Both the position numbers and the translations under genes were made by a program. A stretch of 64,000 nt of DNA. Source: Sphingobacteriaceae bacterium UBA6709. GTDB taxonomy: Bacteria > Bacteroidota > Bacteroidia > Sphingobacteriales > Sphingobacteriaceae. Within the stretch, counting starts at the first letter, position 1. The number at the start of each line of letters is the position of its first letter. Shown piece after piece: positions 56,701 through 64,000 of the stretch. Where the stretch lies: contig DKIV01000044.1 in NCBI GenBank assembly GCA_002454425.1, positions 1-64,000 of the forward strand. Direction: 5' to 3'. The notes beneath the pieces are model-generated. The model was not told the DNA's origin. It did not search any database and saw only the letters and a program-made list of their open reading frames with translations.

Positions 56701-56732
56701 TATACCAGCGGTTGAATGGCAATACTAAGTAA
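53727..56732 (+). CDS. GH2 glycoside hydrolase with DUF4982-like and C-terminal modules
   Basis: A 1001-residue exported exo-glycosidase, probably beta-galactosidase-like. The signal peptide ends at VRAQQ. Sugar-binding domain (WKLFVGDNSDA, WTAVTLPHAWN), immunoglobulin-like domain, then TIM barrel with acid/base E445 in YECGNES and likely nucleophile E502 in MWAMEYS. After the barrel comes a domain with VFVVASGEKTELFINGKSKG, like DUF4982. The end (about 850-1001) resembles a discoidin-type module (DNELSAWKNDGNLSTAWMRY). Substrate within pectin is unknown; it sits between the CE12 esterase and another GH2. Confidence 0.88.
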   Translation: MKPIFCTRLRTVGKMVFLLATAGTILLSAVRAQQDTRLKYNFNIGWKLFVGDNSDAATPNFDDASWTAVTLPHAWNEDDAFRLAIDKLPTGIAWYRKHFSVPQAQRNKKVFIEFEGLRQAGDIYLNGKHLGIHENGITAFAFDVTSLINFGADNVIAVRTDNSWTYREKARNSPYQWNDKNFNANYGGLSKNVWLHLTDKLYQTLPLYTFLKTTGDYVYAKDFDIPNKQATVVVDIELKNEHPQAMSFEFLAEIKDMDGKVIKLINGGRQTIQAGELKRLSASSVVKSLNFWSWGYGYLYTVTPKIVVEGKVIDELPVRTGFRKLEYKKGMVYLNDRVLMLKGYAQRSSNEWPAIGLSVPPWLSDYSNGLMVESNANLVRWMHITPWRQDIESCDRVGLIQAMPAGDAEHDVQGPRWEQRVDVMRDAIIYNRNSPSIFFYECGNESISEEHMAEMKALRDLYDPNGGRAIGSREMLDSRVAEYGGEMLYINKSAHIPMWAMEYSRDEGLRKYWDQYSPPYHKDGDGPLYKGADASIYNRNQDSHAIENVARWHDYWLERPGTGDRVSSGGVNIIFSDSNTHFRGAENYRRSGEVDALRVAKDGFFAHQVMWDGWVNTEHYRAHIIGHWNYKKGTVKDVFVVASGEKTELFINGKSKGYGTRSNNFLFTFNNIAWQPGEIKALTYDSLGKKVAEHVLKTAGEPVGLRLTTRMNPRGFRADGADLVLAEVEVVDKDGNRCPTALNMIDFQLKGNAEWRGGLAQGPDNYILSRKLPVECGVNRVLIRSTRSAGQVVLTASSPGLKTAVVAFKSLPVNDERGLALSMPDDGLLPQFRRGPTPATPSFVQTRRALEISSATAGANQEEAAKSYDDNELSAWKNDGNLSTAWMRYNLSKTERIDEVTLKLNNFRTRVYPLKILVDDKVVFEGSTPKGLGYVTLPCKPTEGKSVTVQLMTANSGKDDSGIGVEMGGKKLDDGISEAGGKGSLVIIEAEIYQRLNGNTK

Positions 56733-56747
56733 AGACCAATAAATATC

Positions 56748-56795
56748 CTCCTGGCAATCGCAGTCCCCGGAAAATCCGGGAGCGATTGCCGGGAG
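56748..56795 (+). promoter_or_regulatory. Intercistronic double stem-loop
   Basis: CTCCTGGCAATCGC (56748-56761) pairs with GCGATTGCCGGGAG (56782-56795) with one mismatch, and inside it CCCGGA (56766-56771) pairs with TCCGGG (56775-56780). No T-run follows. It may stabilise one part of the operon mRNA or act as a processing site. Confidence 0.55.
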
Positions 56796-56831
56796 TTCCA
56801 ACACATAGATGAACACAATAAACCACACACG

Positions 56832-59690
56832 ATGTATTTGAAGATTTATTTAATTACCCTGCTTGTGCTGTCATCCTTCGCGGGACATGCCCAAGCGCCC
56901 GGCGCCCAACGCATGTATCTGTCGGGTACAGATAATGAGCATACCGTAGACTGGGATTTTTGGACTACGGGCGGTCGTAAGAGCGGAAAATGGTACAAAA
57001 TTCCTGTGCCCTCGCACTGGGAGCAGCAAGGTTTCGGCCGTTATAACTATGGTCGCGACTACGTAACTTTTGGTAAGAACTTTCGCTTTGCCGATGAGAA
57101 AGGGCTTTATCGTCATAAATTTAATGTTCCCGCTGCCTGGCGTGGGAAACAGATCTTCATTGTCTTCGAAGGATCGATGACTGATACAGAAGTAAAGATT
57201 AACGGATCTCTGGCCGGCATACCTCACCAGGGGGCCTTCTACAGATTCAAATACAATATTACCGACAAGCTGAAGTTCGGAACCGACAACCTGCTCGAAG
57301 CTACAGTAAGCAAAATGTCGGCAGATAATTCCGTAAATAACGCGGAGCGCCTGGCTGACTATTGGATCCTTGGCGGAATTTTCCGCCCTGTATATCTTGA
57401 AGCGGTTCCTAATGCCTACATTGAGCGTATCGCGGTGAACGCCCAGGCCAATGGACAATTCAGCGCGCGTGTCCATCTTAAAGGTATCACCTCCGCGGCA
57501 ACGCTCGTGTCTGAGATAAGTGATCCTATGGGAACAATTATTGCCAGCGTTAAAGCTAAAGTGAATGCTGGTGATAGCATAGTCCTGCTAAATACTAAGG
57601 CAAGAGCTCCAAAGCTGTGGTCGGCAGAAACTCCCAATCTCTATAAAGTAAATGTAAGCCTGCAACAGGCAGGAAAAGAGCCTTTTAATTATACCGATAA
57701 GTTTGGATTCAGAACCATCGAAATTCGTAAAGGTGATGGTATCTACCTCAACGGTACTAAGATCAAGATGAAAGGCGTCAACAGACATGTGTGGTGGCCG
57801 GAGAGTGGTCGATGCATAAATGCTGATATTGATCTCATGGATGTCAAACTCATTAAAGAGATGAATATGAACGCTGTTCGCTGTTCTCACTATCCGCCTG
57901 ATAAGAGTTTTCTCAATATCTGTGACTCGCTGGGCTTGTATGTTCTTGATGAACTTGCCGGATGGCAAAAGGCCTATAGTACCGAAGTGGGCAGTCGTCT
58001 GGTTAAAGAAATGGTCGAGCGTGATGCGAATCATCCTTCCATCATCTTCTGGAGTAATGGAAATGAGGGTGGGCATAACAAGCAGCTCGACGGGCTCTTT
58101 GGTCTGTACGATCTTTCAAACCGTCCGGTAATTCATGCTCACCATAAACCAGGAAACGCTTTCAATGGCATTGACTGCAATCATTACGAGGATTACTACA
58201 GCACACAAAAAATTCTTGCCGACACAAATATCTATATGCCTACCGAGTTCCTGCATTCTCAGGACGATGGTGGCGGCGCTGCTTCGCTGTCTGATTTTTG
58301 GGACTTACACTGGAATGCTAAACGCGGTGCCGGAGGCTTCATCTGGGATCTCGCCGATGAGGGACTTGTGCGTACAGACCAGAATAATATTATTGACGTG
58401 AATGGCGTAAATGCTCCCGATGGATTAGTCGGTCCCCATCGTGAGAAGGAGGGTAGCGTAAATGCTATTCGTGAGATCTATTCACCCGTAAAAATCAGGA
58501 TGACAGAGCTCCCTGCCGATTTTAACGGCACTATCGCTGTAGAAAACCGGTATCACTTCACAAATCTGAAGCAATGTTCTTTCAAATGGGAGCTGCTGAA
58601 CTTTGCGAAGAAAGATTACTGGAAGAATGGTTATGAAACTAAGAAGACCGGAACCCTTACGGCTCCTGATATACGTCCTGTGAGCAGTGGCACGCTGCAT
58701 ATGGCGTTGCCTGAAGACTGGCGCTCCTATGATGCCCTGAGTCTTGCCGCTTACGATCCATTCTCCAATGAACTCTATCGTTGGGTATGGAAGGTAAAAA
58801 GTAATTCGCAATTGATCAGTTCTTTGCTTCAGCCGAAGTACAGCACCACTGTTGAGGCTACAGATCTTGACAGCGTAATCACGCTGAAAGCAGCCGGGAT
58901 ATCGGTAAGCTTCAGTAGGAAATCCGGAGAGATTGTATCATTAGCCAACGAAGCCAGTATGAAGCTCTCATTTGATGGAGGTCCTCGCCTGGTAAGCGGC
59001 AATGCTCAGTTTTCGTCCATGCGCCACTTCAAAGAAGGCGATGCTTATGTCATTGAATCCAAATATACCGGCGACTTAAGTTATGTGCGTTGGAAGATGC
59101 ATTCTTCAGGCTGGCTTGAGATGAAATACGAATATTCCCTGAATGGCAATTACAGTTTCAGCGGTGTGACCTTCAACTATCCGGAAAACTTTATCCTTGG
59201 CGCACGTTGGCTGGGAAAAGGTCCTTACCGGGTATGGAAGAACAGACCCTTTGGAGTAACCTATAATATCTGGGAAAATCGCTATAACAATACACAAACG
59301 GGCAGCGCTCCATGGCAGTATCCGGAGTTTAAGGGTTACTTCTCCGATATTACCTGGATGGAGTTCAACACTGTACAGGGGCAGTTTACCGTGGCCAGTC
59401 CTGAGAAGGATCTCTTTGTTCGTTTGTTTGATTTTTATGCTCTTTCCGGCGCGCACCCGCATCCGGGATTGCCGGCAGGGAATATCTCTTTCCTTGAATG
59501 CATCCCTCCGACAGGAACGAAACTCGCGCTGAATATTTCAGCAAATGCTACTGTCCTGGGTCCCATGAGCGAACAAAATAAACTTTCAGGACCTAAAACG
59601 CGTACCCTGTATTTCTTCTTCGGCCTCAAAAAGCCGGATACGGAAAATAAGCAGTTTATTATGCCTGGCGAAAATATTCTAACCGATTAG
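56832..59690 (+). CDS. GH2 beta-galactosidase, LacZ-like
   Basis: A 952-residue exported enzyme with LacZ-type domain order. The signal peptide ends at GHAQ. The sugar-binding domain has IPVPSHWEQQGFGRYNY; the barrel begins KMKGVNRHVWWPESG; acid/base is E412 in SNGNEGG and the likely nucleophile is E472 in MPTEFLHSQDD. The last 250 residues (ISVSFSRKSGEIVSL; WLGKGPYRVWKNR) correspond to the beta-galactosidase small-chain domain. It probably removes beta-linked galactose or a related sugar from RG-I side chains. PL11 follows after 4 bp. Confidence 0.88.
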   Translation: MYLKIYLITLLVLSSFAGHAQAPGAQRMYLSGTDNEHTVDWDFWTTGGRKSGKWYKIPVPSHWEQQGFGRYNYGRDYVTFGKNFRFADEKGLYRHKFNVPAAWRGKQIFIVFEGSMTDTEVKINGSLAGIPHQGAFYRFKYNITDKLKFGTDNLLEATVSKMSADNSVNNAERLADYWILGGIFRPVYLEAVPNAYIERIAVNAQANGQFSARVHLKGITSAATLVSEISDPMGTIIASVKAKVNAGDSIVLLNTKARAPKLWSAETPNLYKVNVSLQQAGKEPFNYTDKFGFRTIEIRKGDGIYLNGTKIKMKGVNRHVWWPESGRCINADIDLMDVKLIKEMNMNAVRCSHYPPDKSFLNICDSLGLYVLDELAGWQKAYSTEVGSRLVKEMVERDANHPSIIFWSNGNEGGHNKQLDGLFGLYDLSNRPVIHAHHKPGNAFNGIDCNHYEDYYSTQKILADTNIYMPTEFLHSQDDGGGAASLSDFWDLHWNAKRGAGGFIWDLADEGLVRTDQNNIIDVNGVNAPDGLVGPHREKEGSVNAIREIYSPVKIRMTELPADFNGTIAVENRYHFTNLKQCSFKWELLNFAKKDYWKNGYETKKTGTLTAPDIRPVSSGTLHMALPEDWRSYDALSLAAYDPFSNELYRWVWKVKSNSQLISSLLQPKYSTTVEATDLDSVITLKAAGISVSFSRKSGEIVSLANEASMKLSFDGGPRLVSGNAQFSSMRHFKEGDAYVIESKYTGDLSYVRWKMHSSGWLEMKYEYSLNGNYSFSGVTFNYPENFILGARWLGKGPYRVWKNRPFGVTYNIWENRYNNTQTGSAPWQYPEFKGYFSDITWMEFNTVQGQFTVASPEKDLFVRLFDFYALSGAHPHPGLPAGNISFLECIPPTGTKLALNISANATVLGPMSEQNKLSGPKTRTLYFFFGLKKPDTENKQFIMPGENILTD

Positions 59691-59694
59691 TTAT

Positions 59695-61557
59695 ATGAAT
59701 ATTAAGATTATTTTCAGAGGGCTGTATTGCATCCTGTTGCTCCTTTTTCTATGCCCTGTTTACGCGCAACGGCAGATGGAAGACCTGGGGCGCGGCCTGG
59801 TGGCTATGCGTTGTCCGGAGGGCGTTTTTATAAGCTGGCGTATTCTGGCAACTGAGAACCAGCAGTTAGGATTCAATGTTTACAGAAAAAGTGCCGCAAA
59901 GGCGCCACTTAAGCTAAATAGCGAACCCTTAACGGGGCCAACCTCCTATATCGACAAAACTGCCGGCGCGGAAGCTGATATTTCCTATTTTGTACGAACT
60001 GTAGTGGGAAACAAAGAGGAATCTACGAGCAAATCTTTTAAGCTTCCCGCGCTGAAAGATGCGAAACCCTATCTCTCAATTCCGCTGGCTAACATTCCCG
60101 GGTATAAGGCTAACGATGCTTCTGTAGCCGATCTTGATGGCGATGGTGAGTATGAGATCATCCTTCACCAGACAGGGCGGGGCGCCGACAATTCCTTCGA
60201 TGGATTTACAGATCCTCCCATTTTTCAGGCCTATAAACTGGATGGTACCTTACTCTGGACGATCAACCTCGGCAAAAATATTCGCGAGGGCGCCCATTAC
60301 ACCCAGTTTATGGTCTATGATCTTGATGGTGACGGTAAGGCTGAGTTTTGTTGTAAGACCGCTGACGGTACCATTGACGGAAAGGGAAAGGTTATTGGTG
60401 ACTCAACGAAGAACTATGTGAATGACAGAGGCCGGATATTGGACGGGCCTGAGTTCCTTACGGTGTTTAATGGGGAAACCGGTGCAGAGAGATATACCAC
60501 AAATTATATTCCTGATCGCTATCCAATTAATGGATGGGGTGGAAGGGGCGGCAATGGGCATAACGATACAAGAGGCAATCGTGCCGATCGCTTTTTGGCT
60601 TGTATCGCTTATCTCGATGGGATACATCCCTCTCTCGTAATGTGTCGTGGCTATTACGGTCGTATTGTATTAGCGGCCTGGGACTTTAAAAATAACGAAC
60701 TGAAGCAACGCTGGGTCTTTGATTCTAAAGATGGAGATAATAAATTTTCGGGACAGGGAAATCACGGTCTTTGTGTCGCCGACGTAGATCATGATGGAAA
60801 AGATGAAATTATCTATGGTTCTATGGTGGTCGATGATGATGGAAAAGGCCTCTTTTCAACCGGACTTCGCCATGGCGACGCTTTGCATGTGTCGGATCTG
60901 GATCCTGCGCATCCGGGATTGGAGGTGTTCGGTGTTCATGAACTGGAAAATGGCACCAAGGGTTGGGGGGCCGCGGTATATGATGCCGCTACGGGACGTA
61001 TCCTTTGGTCGGGAATGGAGAATCAGGATGTGGGTCGCGGTGTAGCCGGAAACATCGATGCCTCAAACCCCGGCTGCGAAATGTGGTTCAGTGGTTCCCG
61101 GGGACTGTTGAATATGCAGGGGCAGAAAATTGGCCCTCAGCCTTCCTCTATAAACTTCCTAATATGGTGGGATGGCGACTTCACCCGTGAGCTCCTGAAC
61201 GGAACTGGTATCGATAAGTACGGCAAGGGACGTATCTTCACAGCCGAGGGCTGTGTGTCCAATAATGGAACGAAGTCTACTCCCTGCTTGTCCGCCGACA
61301 TTCTCGGCGACTGGCGTGAAGAGGTCATCTTCCGCACTGCCGACAATAGCGAATTGCGCATCTATACCAGCACCATCCCTACGGAACATCGGCTGTATAC
61401 CTTAATGCACGATCCGCAGTACCGGCTCAGTATTGCCTGGCAGAACATCGGATATAACCAGCCTCCGCACCCCTCCTTTTATATCGGTGAGGATATGAAG
61501 GCGCCGCCAATACCAAATATTGTGCTGGTGCCGGCACCTCGGAAAAGTGAAAAATAA
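59695..61557 (+). CDS. Rhamnogalacturonan lyase, PL11
   Basis: A 620-residue exported polysaccharide lyase that splits the rhamnose-galacturonic acid backbone of RG-I by beta-elimination, leaving an unsaturated galacturonic end. The signal peptide ends at VYAQ. A fibronectin-like N-terminal part (GVFISWRILATE) precedes an eight-bladed propeller with calcium-type repeats DLDGDGEYE, DLDGDGKAE and DVDHDGKDE, and the family motifs NGWGGRGGNGHNDT and CLSADILGDWREEVIFRT. Length is normal. It is the key enzyme that identifies RG-I as the target of this region. Confidence 0.95.
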   Translation: MNIKIIFRGLYCILLLLFLCPVYAQRQMEDLGRGLVAMRCPEGVFISWRILATENQQLGFNVYRKSAAKAPLKLNSEPLTGPTSYIDKTAGAEADISYFVRTVVGNKEESTSKSFKLPALKDAKPYLSIPLANIPGYKANDASVADLDGDGEYEIILHQTGRGADNSFDGFTDPPIFQAYKLDGTLLWTINLGKNIREGAHYTQFMVYDLDGDGKAEFCCKTADGTIDGKGKVIGDSTKNYVNDRGRILDGPEFLTVFNGETGAERYTTNYIPDRYPINGWGGRGGNGHNDTRGNRADRFLACIAYLDGIHPSLVMCRGYYGRIVLAAWDFKNNELKQRWVFDSKDGDNKFSGQGNHGLCVADVDHDGKDEIIYGSMVVDDDGKGLFSTGLRHGDALHVSDLDPAHPGLEVFGVHELENGTKGWGAAVYDAATGRILWSGMENQDVGRGVAGNIDASNPGCEMWFSGSRGLLNMQGQKIGPQPSSINFLIWWDGDFTRELLNGTGIDKYGKGRIFTAEGCVSNNGTKSTPCLSADILGDWREEVIFRTADNSELRIYTSTIPTEHRLYTLMHDPQYRLSIAWQNIGYNQPPHPSFYIGEDMKAPPIPNIVLVPAPRKSEK

Positions 61558-61615
61558 TCAATCCGGGCAGGGGTTTACCCTATCTCGGATGACTATGTTA
61601 TTATAAAACATCAGA

Positions 61616-62401
61616 ATGAGAAAATTACTATTATTCGCCGCTGTACTTTTGCTTTGTTCTTTCATCTGGACAGAGAAAAAAGATAAGCCAACGCTGTTTG
61701 TTATTGGCGACTCTACTGTTAAGAATGGTAGCGGTAAGGGAGCTGACGCCCTGTGGGGTTGGGGGAACTTTATTTCCGCGTACCTCGATACATCAAAAAT
61801 TACGGTGTCCAATGAAGCTCTCGGCGGCACCAGCACCCGTACCTTCATGCTGCGCGGTCGTTGGGCGGCCGTGGCACCCAAAATAAAAAAAGGCGACTTT
61901 GTCATCATGCAGTTTGGCCATAATGATGGTGGCCCTCTTGACGATACCGCGCGTGCCCGTGGCACGATTAAAGGAAATGGCCCGGAGAGTAAAGAGATAT
62001 TTAACCCTATTACCAAACAACAGGAAGTTGTTTACACCTATGGTCATTACCTTAAAGAGTTCGTTAAAGAGATCAAAAGTAAAGGCGCAACGGCCATCAT
62101 CTGCTCGCCCATTCCCCGGAATAACTGGGCCGATGGAAAAGTGAAACGTGCCGCTGCCGACTATGGTCTTTGGGCAAAGCAGGCCGCTGAGGAGTCCGGC
62201 GCTTTATTTATTGATCTGAACACGCTGGTTGCCGACGTATACGATCAGGAGGGCGCTACCCTCGTTGGCGACCGGTATTTTACCTCGAAAGATCATACGC
62301 ATACCAGTAAAGCGGGTGCTATGGTTAATGCGGAACAGGTAATAAAGGGCATCAAAAGTCTTAAAGATAAACATCTCTCTAAATACCTTAAGAAATCCTA
62401 A
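61616..62401 (+). CDS. Rhamnogalacturonan acetylesterase (CE12), single domain
   Basis: A 261-residue exported SGNH esterase. The signal segment covers about the first 18 residues. Catalytic residues are S33 in IGDSTV, N103 in FGHND, and D226 with H229 in DHTH. YLKEFVKEIKSKGATAIICSP is typical of CE12. Unlike the CE12 at 52356 it has no extra module. It should deacetylate galacturonic acid in RG-I so that PL11 and GH105 can work. Confidence 0.92.
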   Translation: MRKLLLFAAVLLLCSFIWTEKKDKPTLFVIGDSTVKNGSGKGADALWGWGNFISAYLDTSKITVSNEALGGTSTRTFMLRGRWAAVAPKIKKGDFVIMQFGHNDGGPLDDTARARGTIKGNGPESKEIFNPITKQQEVVYTYGHYLKEFVKEIKSKGATAIICSPIPRNNWADGKVKRAAADYGLWAKQAAEESGALFIDLNTLVADVYDQEGATLVGDRYFTSKDHTHTSKAGAMVNAEQVIKGIKSLKDKHLSKYLKKS

Positions 62402-62469
62402 GTAGCAGTGCCTGCGTTAGGCAGCCCTTGCTTCATAAATATTCATACACCACTTAACCAGTAAATGCA

Positions 62470-63627
62470 ATGAACAAAAGGAATATATCCAAAACATTTC
62501 TCACCTGTTGTCTGCTGTTCGCTCTTTCACTAAGCGCCTCGGCACAGCAACAGCTCCCTTCTAAAGGCGATGTGCTCAAGGTAATGCGCCTGGGTAATGA
62601 CTACTTTATGAATAAATGGCCGGATCCGGGAAAGTCTATTGTCACCAATAAAGAACGGCCCAGCAACATCTGGACCCGCGGGGTATATTACGAAGGCTTG
62701 ATGGAACTTTATCGCATTGAAAAGGATAAAAAGAAGAAAAAAGCTTATTACAATTACGCCGTTGATTGGGGCGAAAAGCATCACTGGGGACTTGCCGGTG
62801 GCATACAGACGCGAAATGCCGATAACCATTGCGCTGGTCAGACCTATATTGATCTGTACCTTATCGATAAGAAGGAAAATAGAATTAGTGACATCAAAGC
62901 TTCCATTGATCTGATGGTGAAGAGTGATAAGGCTGATGACTGGTGGTGGATAGATGCCCTGCAAATGGCGATGCCTGTATTTACAAGACTCGGTGTCTTG
63001 TATAACGACCCTTCCTACTTCCGTAAGATGCACGACCTTTACGAGTATTCAAAAACTCAGCATGGCGGCAAGGGTTTATGGAACGATGCTGATAAGCTTT
63101 GGTGGCGCGACAAGGATTTCGTGCCTCCCTATAAGGAGCCTAATGGCGAAGACTGCTACTGGTCGCGAGGTAACGGTTGGGTCGTAGCCGCGCTTATCAG
63201 GACGCTCGACATGCTTCCTAAATCAGATCCTCACTATAATGAGTATATGCAGGATTATAAAGATATGCTGGCTGCTTTACTGCCTTTGCAACGCGAAGAT
63301 GGCCTCTGGAATGTGAGCTTGCATGATGCCGGACACTTTGGCGGCAAGGAAATAAGTGGCACCTCGCTCTTTATTTACGGTATGGCCTATGGCGTTAACA
63401 AAGGCCTCATTGACAAATCGGTTTATCTTCCGGTAATTACAAAAGCATGGAATGCTATTGTGAAAGATGCGGTGCACCCTAACGGTTTCCTGGGTTACGT
63501 GCAGGGCACCGGTAAGGAGCCTAAGGATGGTCAGCCCGTGAGCTATACCAGCAGACCTGATTTTGAAGATTATGGTCTCGGATGTCTTCTCCTTGCGGGA
63601 TCGGAAATTTATAAGATCAAAAGATAA
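62470..63627 (+). CDS. Unsaturated rhamnogalacturonyl hydrolase, GH105
   Basis: A 385-residue exported enzyme that hydrates and removes the unsaturated galacturonic acid left by rhamnogalacturonan lyases. The signal peptide ends at ASAQQ. The (alpha/alpha)6 barrel has IWTRGVYYEGLMELY, WWWIDALQMAMP with the general acid/base D162, and GEDCYWSRGNGWVVAAL. It acts directly on PL11 products, probably in the periplasm. The GH31 gene starts 9 bases after its stop. Confidence 0.95.
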   Translation: MNKRNISKTFLTCCLLFALSLSASAQQQLPSKGDVLKVMRLGNDYFMNKWPDPGKSIVTNKERPSNIWTRGVYYEGLMELYRIEKDKKKKKAYYNYAVDWGEKHHWGLAGGIQTRNADNHCAGQTYIDLYLIDKKENRISDIKASIDLMVKSDKADDWWWIDALQMAMPVFTRLGVLYNDPSYFRKMHDLYEYSKTQHGGKGLWNDADKLWWRDKDFVPPYKEPNGEDCYWSRGNGWVVAALIRTLDMLPKSDPHYNEYMQDYKDMLAALLPLQREDGLWNVSLHDAGHFGGKEISGTSLFIYGMAYGVNKGLIDKSVYLPVITKAWNAIVKDAVHPNGFLGYVQGTGKEPKDGQPVSYTSRPDFEDYGLGCLLLAGSEIYKIKR

Positions 63628-63636
63628 ACGACCGCG

Positions 63637-64000
63637 ATGATGTTTGATAAGATTTGTACCGCCCTGCCTCGTCTGCTGTTATGCTCTCTCTTGCTGCACG
63701 CTGGTTTGCTCCGCGCGCAGCCTGTTGGCGACTATTCCGGAGGCTTTGAGCGCAAGGGGAATACCCTTTCTTTTCAGACCTCGCAAGCGCGTGTGCAGAT
63801 AGAATTCTGTACCGGGGCGATGTTCAGAGTGCGAACTTCCTGGGATAATACCTTTGAGGCTCCGGAACACCTCATGGTCTCGAAATACAACTGGTCGCCG
63901 GTATCCTTGACGACGAGGGAAACGTCCGAGGGCTTCAGCCTGCAGACAGATGTCTTGCGTGTGGAAGTGCAGACGCGGCCCTTTGCTTTAAGCGTCTACA
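63637..64000 (+). CDS. GH31-type glycosidase, N-terminal part (cut by window end)
   Basis: An open frame that continues past the right edge. It starts with two ATGs (63637, 63640) and a signal peptide ending LLRAQ. The visible mature part (GDYSGGFERKGNTLSFQT, GAMFRVRTSWDN, SKYNWSPVSLTTRE, LRVEVQTRPFALSVY) is like the N-terminal mutarotase-type beta-sandwich of GH31 alpha-glycosidases. The catalytic barrel is outside the window, so neither family nor activity (alpha-glucosidase, alpha-xylosidase, alpha-galactosidase) is proven. It is 9 bp after GH105 and surely in the same operon. Confidence 0.7.
   Translation, partial: MMFDKICTALPRLLLCSLLLHAGLLRAQPVGDYSGGFERKGNTLSFQTSQARVQIEFCTGAMFRVRTSWDNTFEAPEHLMVSKYNWSPVSLTTRETSEGFSLQTDVLRVEVQTRPFALSVY

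Noticed and set aside
1..64000. CRISPR arrays, insertion sequences, prophage or defence genes
   Set aside because: No spaced direct-repeat array, transposase, integrase or known defence protein was seen on either strand.

Overview
The window looks like a chromosomal segment of a Bacteroidota species, most likely a member of the Sphingobacteriaceae (Pedobacter-like). Evidence: SusC/SusD pairs, ECF sigma/FecR pairs, CarboxypepD_reg/TonB receptors, LytS/LytTR regulators, promoters that fit the Bacteroidota -7 box TAnnTTTG, and almost no Shine-Dalgarno sequences. No rRNA, recognisable intact tRNA, insertion sequence or CRISPR array was seen.

Bases 1-26040 are mostly housekeeping. A gene-free left end carries an inverted array of 11-bp repeats and a long hairpin. 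It is followed by rhomboid protease-murF (minus), pepT-lytS-lytR (plus), a TonB-type outer-membrane protein, an acyltransferase, csaA-tadA-sodA (minus), rlmI and terC (tail to tail), pnuC-nadR kinase (minus, NAD precursor salvage), a MORN/TonB-C-like secreted protein, and carB. Two secreted glycosidases (a GH2-like enzyme and a GH35 beta-galactosidase) and a convergent oxyR close this part.

From 26690 to the right edge the window is a polysaccharide utilisation region on the plus strand. An ECF sigma gene is followed by a short gene relic. An operon of about 18 kb then runs: four-repeat fasciclin lipoprotein, SusC, SusD, two fasciclin proteins with a carbohydrate-binding-like C-terminus, SusC, SusD, GH115. 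Only after it comes the FecR anti-sigma gene, with an STN-bearing SusC and a SusD. The rest encodes enzymes for rhamnogalacturonan-I: CE12 acetylesterase with an extra N-terminal module, two GH2 enzymes, PL11 lyase, a second CE12, GH105 unsaturated rhamnogalacturonyl hydrolase, and a GH31 enzyme cut by the window end.

Working model (inference): the STN-bearing SusC senses a pectic oligosaccharide and signals through FecR to the ECF sigma factor. The lyase and esterases open acetylated RG-I, SusCD pairs import fragments, and periplasmic GH105/GH2/GH35/GH31 enzymes finish them. The fasciclin/SusCD/GH115 operon lies between a sigma gene and the only FecR gene seen, and is the most unusual part of the window.
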